Below are positions 8,372 to 15,695 of a stretch of 64,000 nucleotides of DNA, piece after piece. Made by a program: the position numbers and the translations under genes. The notes under the pieces were generated by a model. The model was not told the origin of the DNA and ran no database searches. It saw nothing but the letters and a program-made list of their open reading frames with translations. Source of the stretch: Dyadobacter chenwenxiniae (GTDB taxonomy: Bacteria; Bacteroidota; Bacteroidia; Cytophagales; Spirosomataceae); NCBI RefSeq assembly GCF_022869785.1, contig NZ_CP094997.1, forward strand, positions 2,232,001 through 2,296,000, in the 5' to 3' direction. Positions within the stretch are counted from its first letter, which is position 1. Every line of letters begins with the position of its first letter.

Positions 8372-9935
8372 TCTATCTGCATTTCGTCGGATTTTATTGC
8401 TTTCCGTCCTTGTCTCAGCATCACTATTGACTGCTGCACAAGGCGTTAAGAGAATAGAATTGCCCTTGTCGGGGAACATGGCTTACCAAACCGTGCCTTT
8501 GGGTTCGCAAGGTGTACTGCTGATTTCCAAGCCCGAGAAAGGCACATTCAATGTTCAGAAATTTGACACGAATCTGGAACGCGTATGGTCCATAGACGGG
8601 CCAATTGAGGCGAACTTGGACTATATAACCGCTTCCTATGACGGCCAAGCGGTGTTTTTGCTTTTTAGTAAATATCGGAGTTCCTTATATCAGATCGTGA
8701 AAGTGAATGTTGGCCCGGGTTTCGTAGAAACATTTACCATTAATACAGTCGACCGTTTTGAGATTACCGATTTCAAAACGTTGGGTTACTCGGTTTTCAT
8801 GGCCGGAATGGTGAGGAACGAACCTGTTCTCATTTTGACCCAGCTCAGGACGGGCCAAACGAAAATTTTACCTTCCGCTATCAAAGGCTCTAATGCTATT
8901 CAGACTGTTGAAGTGGACACCGCGCATCATTTGGTGAATGTTTGTTTTGCAGTAAAGAAAGGAAGGCAAACCCGCATCGTCGCTCGCTCATATGAAGAAA
9001 CTGGCGAGCTTTATGCGCAGGTTTCTGTTGACCCCGAGGACGACTATTCGTTACTAAGCGGCAGATTACAAGTGCTTAACGACTCCGTAAGGGTCGTAAT
9101 CGGCACATATGGTTACCGAAATATGCAGAGCACTTCGAATGCTGCTTCACAAGGGCTTTATATCAGCAAAATCATTGGTAATGAGCCTGTTTTCACGCGT
9201 TATCACAGCTTTACCGAGTTCAAGAACTTTTTCAATTTCATGAACGAGCGACAGCAGGAAAAAATGGAAAAGCGCATTCGCAAAAAAAAAGAAAGCGGCG
9301 ACGATTTGAAACTCAATTATCGCTTGCTCGTGCATGACATCGTGCCGAAAAACAACAATTTCCTTTTAGTAGCCGAAGTTTTTTACCCCGAATATCGTTA
9401 CCAGAATCCCTCTATGATGGGCGGGCTTGGTTACGGCGGAATGATGGGCTATCCCTTTGGAATGGGGTTATACAATCCATATTTATGGAATCCCATGTAT
9501 GGCGGTCGCGGTTACAATCAGCAGGTTTTCGACGGATTCACCTACACGCACGCTGTCGTGGCCGATGTAGATGAAAACGGCAAATTGCTTTGGGATAACA
9601 GCATTAATTTCGATAATGTCAAAAGCATGGACCTGCGTGAAAAGATCAAGGTGCAGACTTTCACCAATGGCAATTCGCGCCTGGTTTACAGTCACAATGG
9701 AGCCATCCGGAGCAAGATTATCAAGGGAAATCAGGTGGTGGACAGTGACCGCGTGATCCCGAACGAAACCAATGTAGAAGGTGATAAAGTGAGAAAAACC
9801 AGCACGGATGACATTGATTACTGGTATGAAAACTTCTATCTGGCGTGGGGCGAGCAACGCATTATCAACGCCGCCGGCGATCCGCAAACGAGAGGCAGAC
9901 GCAATGTTTTTTATTTAAACAAAATTGCATATTAA
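8361..9935 (+). CDS. Secreted hypothetical protein, 524 residues
   Basis: I do not recognise the family. The ATG at 8361 is chosen because it opens directly onto a signal peptide (FRRILLLSVLVSASLLTAAQG); the TTG at 8346 would place five extra residues in front. The mature part looks beta-rich and may fold like a repeat or propeller protein, which is inference. A Gly/Met/Tyr-rich insertion (about residues 353-385, reading GGLGYGGMMGYPFGMG) interrupts it. The gene overlaps the EVE-domain gene by 11 bases. Export to the periplasm or outer surface is likely. Confidence 0.75.
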   Translation: MNLNLSAFRRILLLSVLVSASLLTAAQGVKRIELPLSGNMAYQTVPLGSQGVLLISKPEKGTFNVQKFDTNLERVWSIDGPIEANLDYITASYDGQAVFLLFSKYRSSLYQIVKVNVGPGFVETFTINTVDRFEITDFKTLGYSVFMAGMVRNEPVLILTQLRTGQTKILPSAIKGSNAIQTVEVDTAHHLVNVCFAVKKGRQTRIVARSYEETGELYAQVSVDPEDDYSLLSGRLQVLNDSVRVVIGTYGYRNMQSTSNAASQGLYISKIIGNEPVFTRYHSFTEFKNFFNFMNERQQEKMEKRIRKKKESGDDLKLNYRLLVHDIVPKNNNFLLVAEVFYPEYRYQNPSMMGGLGYGGMMGYPFGMGLYNPYLWNPMYGGRGYNQQVFDGFTYTHAVVADVDENGKLLWDNSINFDNVKSMDLREKIKVQTFTNGNSRLVYSHNGAIRSKIIKGNQVVDSDRVIPNETNVEGDKVRKTSTDDIDYWYENFYLAWGEQRIINAAGDPQTRGRRNVFYLNKIAY

Positions 9936-9951
9936 TCCATTTTTCCGCCGT

Positions 9952-9977
9952 TTTCCGTCGGCTTAAGCCGACGGAAA
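9952..9977. repeat. Perfect 26-bp palindrome (hairpin)
   Basis: TTTCCGTCGGC, loop TTAA, GCCGACGGAAA form a perfect 11-bp stem. It sits 17 bases after the stop of the secreted-protein gene. A weaker outer pairing of CCATTTTTCC with GGGGAAAATGG extends it. No clean T-run follows, so it may be a REP-like element or transcript-end hairpin. Confidence 0.6.
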
Positions 9978-10011
9978 TGGGGAAAATGGGAAATGGCCGA
10001 AATTTATTTCC

Positions 10012-10899
10012 ATGATTTTATTATCTCCTGAGCAACATACAGATTACGAATTGATCGACACCGGCGGCTTTGAAAAGCTCGAAAGGTTCGGCCCTTATAT
10101 TTTGTCACGTCCTGAACCTCAGGCAATTTGGGACAAATCCCTTTCCGAGGCCGAATGGGAAAAGCGTTCAAATGCGATTTTCAAAAGAGATAAAAATTCG
10201 CAGGAAAAAGGCCAGTGGATTGCCAAGGACGGCATGCCGGATAAGTGGGTTTTTCAATACAGGACCAATACGCTGCATTTACGCTCGAAACTCGCACTGT
10301 CATCGTTCAAGCACGTGGGCGTGTTTCCGGAGCAAGCGACCAATTGGGATTACATTGCGAAGAAATTAAAACAAATCCCGGAAACGAAGCCTTCCGTGCT
10401 AAATTTATTTGCCTACACAGGTATTGCTTCACTGGCAGCAAAAGCTTCGGGCGCGGACGTTACGCACGTGGATTCGGTGAAGCAGGTAATCAGCTGGTCG
10501 AGGGAAAATATGGAACTGAGCGGGCTGGACAATATTCGTTGGGTTGTGGAAGATGCATTGAAATTTGTGCAGCGGGAAGTGCGGAGAGGCAATCAATATA
10601 ATGGCATTATCCTTGATCCACCCGCATATGGACGCGGACCGGATGGCGAAAAATGGCTTTTGGAAGAAAGTCTGAATGAAATCCTGAAACTTTGCGCTTT
10701 ACTCTTGAAGAAGGAAAATTTCTTCTTCATCATCAATTTATATTCTTTGGGTTTCTCAGCGCTCATCGTGGAGAATTTGATCAAAGCACATTTCGGAACG
10801 CAGATCCACCATGAATTTGGCGAGCTATTTATTCCGGATTCTTTTGGCAAAAACCTTCCATTAGGCGTTTTTTCAAGATTTTCAGACCAGAATGTCTAA
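10012..10899 (+). CDS. SAM-dependent methyltransferase (RlmI-like)
   Basis: Class I methyltransferase of 295 residues. Motif I reads LNLFAYTGIASLAA (about 131-144) and the catalytic-region motif is ILDPPAYGRGPDG (about 203-215). DPPxxGRG is typical of the RlmI/RlmK-like group that methylates rRNA. The N-terminal half lacks an obvious PUA domain, so the substrate is uncertain; an RNA substrate is an inference. The last 8 bases overlap the TPR lipoprotein gene. Confidence 0.85.
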   Translation: MILLSPEQHTDYELIDTGGFEKLERFGPYILSRPEPQAIWDKSLSEAEWEKRSNAIFKRDKNSQEKGQWIAKDGMPDKWVFQYRTNTLHLRSKLALSSFKHVGVFPEQATNWDYIAKKLKQIPETKPSVLNLFAYTGIASLAAKASGADVTHVDSVKQVISWSRENMELSGLDNIRWVVEDALKFVQREVRRGNQYNGIILDPPAYGRGPDGEKWLLEESLNEILKLCALLLKKENFFFIINLYSLGFSALIVENLIKAHFGTQIHHEFGELFIPDSFGKNLPLGVFSRFSDQNV

Positions 10900-12088
10900 A
10901 ATTTTCGAGCGCATATCTATTTTATCTTGCATCATTCTGGCTGTGTTAATCCAATCCTGCCAGAGTGACGCCAGAAATTCCACGCGCATTCCGCCCGTTG
11001 TAAAAAAGACCCATGCGCAATGGCAAAGTGATGCGCTGTTATCACTTACCGAACTCATTAACAGGGGCATTGATACAGATCAAAATTACTTTAAAAGAGC
11101 GCGGATTTATTTTGAAAGAGAGCAATATTCCGATGCTTTGGAAGATATCAATGAGTCCATCTACGAACAGGAGAATGTAAGTGAGTATTTCCTGTTGCGC
11201 GGCAAAGTCAACCGGGAACTGGGCCAAATTGACAAAGCGCTGGAAGATGCGCAACGAGCGGAAGCATTGCAGCAAAGCAGCCCCGAACTATATGTGCTGC
11301 TCGCGGACGTGCTGCAAGCCAAAGGCCGTTTCAGGGAAGCAATTAATTATTTGAACCAGGCTATGAAAATGGCTCCTTATGACGGTTCCGCGTATTATGT
11401 AAAAGGAATGTTACAAGCGCGTCAGGGCGATTCACTGGCAAGTATTTCGAGTTTTAAATACGCGATGAATGTAAACCCGAAACTTTTGAGGGCTTATGAG
11501 CAGAGTATTATTATATTAAGAAAACTCAAAAATCCTGCTGAGGCGCTGACCATCAACGAGAAGGCCATTCAGCGGTTCCCGAATGTGCCAAGTCTCTATT
11601 TTGAGCGGGGAGAAATTTTTAATGTGCTGGCTAAACCAGACACTGCTTTAATTAATTACCAAAAAGCCGTTGCGCTCAAACCTGCGTACGAGGACGCGCT
11701 CATGCGCATTGCGACGGTTGGCACACAGTTGAAGGAATATTACAAAGCGATCCGGGCTTTGGAGGCGCTTCTGAAAATAAAGCCTAAGTCCAAAGACATT
11801 AACAATATGTTGGGTTATGCCTATGAAAAAGCGGGCGATTACACCAAGGCTATTGACTATTATACAACTGCACTGGTGCTCAGCCCCGGCGATCAAAGTG
11901 CCCGGAACGGCCTTTACCGAATCCGGAGAGACGAGGATGCCAGTATTTACTCCACCTACAATCCCGATGCAAGCGCGAGCTCCGGATACAAGCTGCTCGA
12001 CACGTCGCGCGTGAAAATTAACGTAATACGCCCGAGAGGAACTACAAATATCCGCGTAGACTCGTCTCGAAAAGCTAAAATTGAATAG
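10892..12088 (+). CDS. TPR-repeat lipoprotein
   Basis: Protein of 398 residues with a lipoprotein signal peptide (hydrophobic CIILAVLIQSC, lipid-modified Cys around residue 24), so it is probably anchored in a membrane facing the periplasm. The rest is a tetratricopeptide solenoid. At least seven TPR-like units can be traced between residues 65 and 350 (for example YFERARIYFEREQYSDALED and MLGYAYEKAGDYTKAIDYYT). Such proteins scaffold complexes; the partner is unknown. It overlaps the methyltransferase gene by 8 bases. Its stop codon TAG is the first part of a TAGATTTG motif that could be a -7 element for thrS. Confidence 0.88.
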   Translation: MSKIFERISILSCIILAVLIQSCQSDARNSTRIPPVVKKTHAQWQSDALLSLTELINRGIDTDQNYFKRARIYFEREQYSDALEDINESIYEQENVSEYFLLRGKVNRELGQIDKALEDAQRAEALQQSSPELYVLLADVLQAKGRFREAINYLNQAMKMAPYDGSAYYVKGMLQARQGDSLASISSFKYAMNVNPKLLRAYEQSIIILRKLKNPAEALTINEKAIQRFPNVPSLYFERGEIFNVLAKPDTALINYQKAVALKPAYEDALMRIATVGTQLKEYYKAIRALEALLKIKPKSKDINNMLGYAYEKAGDYTKAIDYYTTALVLSPGDQSARNGLYRIRRDEDASIYSTYNPDASASSGYKLLDTSRVKINVIRPRGTTNIRVDSSRKAKIE

Positions 12089-12148
12089 ATTTGTACTTTG
12101 TGGCCCTCACAAGCCTTTGATTAATTGTCATAAGAATTAAATTTTTGA

Positions 12149-14092
12149 ATGGAAGACGCGTCTCAAGTAAAAATTACCCTGCCCGACGGAAGTGAACGGT
12201 TTTACCCGAAAGGGATTACTGCCATGGGCATTGCGCTCAGTATCAGTGAAGGTTTGGCGCGAAATGTAATCGCTGCCAAAGTAAACAATGAAGTTTGGGA
12301 CCCTACGCGTGAGATTACGCAGGATTCTCTGGTGAAATTGCTTACCTGGAATGATGAGGACGGAAAATCAACGTTCTGGCACTCTTCTGCCCACTTACTC
12401 GCCGAAGCATTGGAAGCATTGTATCCGGGCGTAAAATTCGGAACAGGACCGTCGATCGAAAAAGGGTTTTACTATGACGTTGATCTGGGCGACAATTCTA
12501 TTTCTCAGGATGACTTTCCAAAGATCGAAGCGAAAATGCTTGAACTGGCGCGCCAGAAAAATGAGTATATCAGGAAGCCTATCAGCAAGGCCGATGCTTT
12601 GGAACTATTCACCCAAAAGGGCGACGAATATAAACTGGAACTGATTGATGGCCTGGAAGACGGCTCCATTACATTATATGAGCAAGGCGGTTTTACCGAC
12701 CTTTGCCGTGGACCGCACATTCCGAACACCGGCTTCATTAAGGCCGTTAAGCTGACCAACATTGCTGGCGCTTACTGGCGTAATAAGCAGGAAAACAAGA
12801 TGTTGACCCGCATTTACGGGATTACTTTTCCAAAACAAAAAGAGCTGGAAGAGTATGTAACATTAATGGAAGAAGCGAAAAAACGCGATCACCGTCGCTT
12901 AGGCAAGGAGTTGGAGCTGTTTGCTTTTTCTGAAAAAGTAGGTCAGGGATTACCCTTGTGGCTGCCAAAAGGCGCGATGCTACGGGAACGTCTGCAATCA
13001 TTTTTGAGCAAGGCACAATCGCGAGCGGGTTACCTGCCTGTGATCACGCCTAACATTGGCAGCAAGGAACTTTATGTTACTTCCGGCCACTGGGATAAAT
13101 ATGGCAAGGATTCTTTCCAACCGATCAAAACACCGAACGTTGGCGAAGAATATTTGCTAAAACCAATGAACTGTCCGCATCACTGTGAGATTTATAAAAC
13201 CTCTCCCCGCTCCTACAAAGATCTTCCTTTGCGCTTTTCGGAGTTTGGAACGGTTTACAGATATGAGCAAAGCGGTGAGCTGCACGGGCTTACCCGAGTG
13301 CGTGGCTTTACACAGGACGACGCACACATTTTTTGCCGGCCGGATCAGGTTAAAGAAGAATTTGTCCGTGTGATTGACCTTGTATTATATGTTTTCAAAT
13401 CACTCGGTTTCGAGGATTACAGCGCACAGATCTCGCTTCGTGATCCGAACGACAAGGTGAAATATATCGGAAAAGACGAAGATTGGGAAAGAGCAGAAAA
13501 TGCCATCATAGAAGCCGCCCAGGAACGCGGATTAAGTACGGTGACTGAATTAGGCGAAGCCGCATTCTACGGCCCGAAACTTGATTTCATGGTGCGTGAC
13601 GCATTGGGCAGGAAATGGCAGCTGGGCACGATCCAGGTGGATTACCAGATGCCAAAACGCTTCGGACTCGAATACACCGGCTCCGATAATCAAAAGCATC
13701 AGCCAGTCATGATCCACCGCGCGCCATTCGGTTCGATGGAAAGATTTATTGCCATCCTGATCGAAAACACAGCCGGGCAGTTCCCATTGTGGCTTTCACC
13801 GGACCAGATAGCGATCTTGCCAATATCCGAAAAGTTCGCTGATTACGCAGAAGATGTATTTTTCAAATTGCAGGACCACGACATCCGCGGCTTTGTGGAT
13901 CATCGCGACGAGAAGATCGGCCGGAAGATCCGCGATGCGGAAGTTACCAAAGTTCCTTTCATGCTCATCGTCGGCGAAAAAGAAGCGGCGGAAGGCAAAT
14001 TGTCGGTGCGCAGGAAAGGCGAAGGAGACATGGGAAGTATGACAATTGAGGAGTTTGCAAGCTTTTTCAAGAAAGAGGCTGCCATTATTTGA
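12149..14092 (+). CDS. thrS: Threonyl-tRNA synthetase
   Basis: Charges tRNA-Thr. It has 647 residues, normal for bacteria. Domains in order are TGS (1-65), the editing domain with HSSAHLLAEAL, the class II catalytic core (about 270-540) with the zinc/substrate segment MNCPHHCEIY and motif 2 TRVRGFTQDDAHIF, and the anticodon-binding domain (DHRDEKIGRKIRDAE). It heads the thrS-infC-rpmI-rplT block conserved in most bacteria. A TAnnTTTG -7 motif (12086-12093, TAGATTTG) lies 56 bases upstream of the start. Confidence 0.98.
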   Translation: MEDASQVKITLPDGSERFYPKGITAMGIALSISEGLARNVIAAKVNNEVWDPTREITQDSLVKLLTWNDEDGKSTFWHSSAHLLAEALEALYPGVKFGTGPSIEKGFYYDVDLGDNSISQDDFPKIEAKMLELARQKNEYIRKPISKADALELFTQKGDEYKLELIDGLEDGSITLYEQGGFTDLCRGPHIPNTGFIKAVKLTNIAGAYWRNKQENKMLTRIYGITFPKQKELEEYVTLMEEAKKRDHRRLGKELELFAFSEKVGQGLPLWLPKGAMLRERLQSFLSKAQSRAGYLPVITPNIGSKELYVTSGHWDKYGKDSFQPIKTPNVGEEYLLKPMNCPHHCEIYKTSPRSYKDLPLRFSEFGTVYRYEQSGELHGLTRVRGFTQDDAHIFCRPDQVKEEFVRVIDLVLYVFKSLGFEDYSAQISLRDPNDKVKYIGKDEDWERAENAIIEAAQERGLSTVTELGEAAFYGPKLDFMVRDALGRKWQLGTIQVDYQMPKRFGLEYTGSDNQKHQPVMIHRAPFGSMERFIAILIENTAGQFPLWLSPDQIAILPISEKFADYAEDVFFKLQDHDIRGFVDHRDEKIGRKIRDAEVTKVPFMLIVGEKEAAEGKLSVRRKGEGDMGSMTIEEFASFFKKEAAII

Positions 14093-14106
14093 TGATTTTC
14101 TAACTT

Positions 14107-14141
14107 TTTGTTATAATTCCCGCACTAAGGCACTATTTTTG
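14107..14141 (+). promoter_or_regulatory. Candidate Bacteroidota-type promoter for infC
   Basis: A -33-like TTTG (14107-14110) and a -7 TATTTTTG (14134-14141) are spaced 23 bases apart, fitting the TTTG/TAnnTTTG pattern of Bacteroidota housekeeping promoters at its upper spacing limit. It lies in the 113-bp thrS-infC gap and would give infC its own transcript. Confidence 0.45.
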
Positions 14142-14205
14142 TGACACCAGTGTTAAGTTTTTTGATTTTACCAATAAAACCCAAAGTAACACCAAACCAA
14201 GTTAT

Positions 14206-14757
14206 ATGGCATTAAGACCCCCGAGTGGACGGTTAAGAGTTCCCGAAGAACCTTATAAAATAAACGAACGAATTACAGCAAAAGAAGTGCGTCTGGTTGG
14301 AGAGAACATTGAACCAGGCATAGTTGATATCAATACGGCCCGCGCGCTTGCGAAGGCACAAAGCCTTGATTTAGTTGAAATTGCGCCAACGGCGGTTCCG
14401 CCTGTTTGCAAAGTGGTTGACTATTCGAAGTTCAAATATGAGCAGAAGAAGAAGCAGAAAGAGATCAAGGCGAAGGCAATGAAAGTTGTCATCAAAGAGA
14501 TCCGTTTCGGCCCTAATACCGATGATCATGATTTTGACTTTAAATTAAAACATGCGATAAATTTCCTAAAAGAAGGTTCGAAAGTAAAAGCTTACGTTCA
14601 TTTCGTTGGACGTACCATCGTTTTCAAAGAAAGAGGGGTTAACTTATTAAACAAGTTTTCAGAAGCCCTTACAGACTATGGTAAGCTTGAAATGGAGCCT
14701 AAACTAGAAGGAAAGAGAATGACAATCATTCTTGCGCCTGCACCTGCTAAAAAATAA
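14206..14757 (+). CDS. infC: Translation initiation factor IF-3
   Basis: IF-3 binds the 30S subunit and checks the start codon. It has 183 residues with both domains: the N-terminal NERITAKEVRLVGENIEPGIVD and the C-terminal KEIRFGPNTDDHDFDFKLKHA followed by GRTIVFKERG. The start is ATG, not the rare AUU used for autoregulation in E. coli. A short N-terminal extension rich in Pro and Arg precedes the conserved core. It is followed by a strong hairpin before rpmI. Confidence 0.98.
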   Translation: MALRPPSGRLRVPEEPYKINERITAKEVRLVGENIEPGIVDINTARALAKAQSLDLVEIAPTAVPPVCKVVDYSKFKYEQKKKQKEIKAKAMKVVIKEIRFGPNTDDHDFDFKLKHAINFLKEGSKVKAYVHFVGRTIVFKERGVNLLNKFSEALTDYGKLEMEPKLEGKRMTIILAPAPAKK

Positions 14758-14806
14758 CCTGGCCGTTCCGAATTCGGTTCTTCCATCACATATATTAGTT
14801 AAATGT

Positions 14807-14840
14807 ATCGTGTCTTTGACTTTGTCAGGGACACGATTTT
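14807..14840 (+). terminator. Hairpin between infC and rpmI
   Basis: ATCGTGTCTTTGAC (14807-14820), loop TTT, GTCAGGGACACGAT (14824-14837) form a 14-bp stem with two G-U pairs, followed by TTTT. It looks like an intrinsic terminator or attenuator that would uncouple infC from rpmI-rplT. Confidence 0.7.
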
Positions 14841-14860
14841 CATTTTAGAAACATTTTGGC

Positions 14861-14868
14861 TAATTTTG
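14861..14868 (+). promoter_or_regulatory. Candidate -7 element for rpmI-rplT
   Basis: TAATTTTG fits the TAnnTTTG -7 consensus and lies 40 bases upstream of the rpmI start, just after the hairpin. No clear -33 element is visible at the expected distance. Confidence 0.35.
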
Positions 14869-14907
14869 CGCGCTGTTTTATATTTTATCAATAAATTTTT
14901 TTGAATC

Positions 14908-15102
14908 ATGCCTAAAATGAAAAGCAATTCTGGTGCTAAAAAGCGTTTCGCGCTGACCGGCACTGGCAAAATCAAACGCAAACACGCGTTTCACAGCCAC
15001 ATCCTGACCAAAAAATCAAACAAGCGCAAGCGCGGATTGGTTAAAACAGGTCTGATCGATGTGTCTAATGTTAAGCAGGTGATGGCTATGCTCGCGAAAT
15101 AA
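14908..15102 (+). CDS. rpmI: 50S ribosomal protein L35
   Basis: Very basic 64-residue ribosomal protein with the family pattern PKMKSNSGAKKRFALTGTGK near the N-terminus and HILTKKSNKRKRGL in the middle. It lies between infC and rplT as in most bacteria. Confidence 0.98.
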   Translation: MPKMKSNSGAKKRFALTGTGKIKRKHAFHSHILTKKSNKRKRGLVKTGLIDVSNVKQVMAMLAK

Positions 15103-15205
15103 TTCGCAGCCATTAATTAGAATATCCATTCTGGTTTTTTGTTCAACCCGATAGAAGGCAATTCAAGACTCATCAGAGCGCCGACCATCAAAAACAGTTA
15201 ATTTT

Positions 15206-15550
15206 ATGCCACGTTCAGTAAATCACGTTGCGTCACGTGCAAGACGTAAAAAAGTATTAAAACTTGCGAAAGGCTATTTCGGCCGTCGTAAAAATGTATG
15301 GACAGTAGCTAAAAACGCAGTAGAGCGCGGTTTGGCATACGCATACAAAGGTCGTAAGCAAAAGAAACGTAATTTCCGTGCATTGTGGATCCAGCGTATC
15401 AACGCAGGGGCCCGTCTTCACGGTTTATCATATTCTGCTTTCATCGGCAAGCTTAGTGCCAGCGGCATCGAGCTAAACCGGAAAGTTCTCGCTGACTTGG
15501 CGATGAATCATCCGGAAGCATTCAAAGCGATCGTTGATCAGGTAAAATAA
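15206..15550 (+). CDS. rplT: 50S ribosomal protein L20
   Basis: Basic 114-residue protein that binds 23S rRNA early in 50S assembly. It starts PRSVNHVASRARRKK and contains RKNVWTVAKNAVERG and LWIQRINAGARLHG, all L20 signatures. In other bacteria L20 represses its own operon through a leader structure; here only the infC-rpmI hairpin is a visible candidate site. It ends in a strong terminator. Confidence 0.98.
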   Translation: MPRSVNHVASRARRKKVLKLAKGYFGRRKNVWTVAKNAVERGLAYAYKGRKQKKRNFRALWIQRINAGARLHGLSYSAFIGKLSASGIELNRKVLADLAMNHPEAFKAIVDQVK

Positions 15551-15556
15551 AACAGC

Positions 15557-15584
15557 ATCCCGCCTCTCCGGCGGGATTTTTTTT
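15557..15584 (+). terminator. Intrinsic terminator after rplT
   Basis: ATCCCGCC, loop TCTCC, GGCGGGAT, then a run of eight T form a textbook rho-independent terminator 6 bases after the stop codon. Confidence 0.95.
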
Positions 15585-15695
15585 GTCCTCCCCAAACTTC
15601 TTCACAATTTTTTAACTCCTGAAATAATAAAAGGTTGGTACTTTAGTGTTTTTGTCGCGTATTACAGACAAGTTCAAACCTAAAACCCCTACCCC

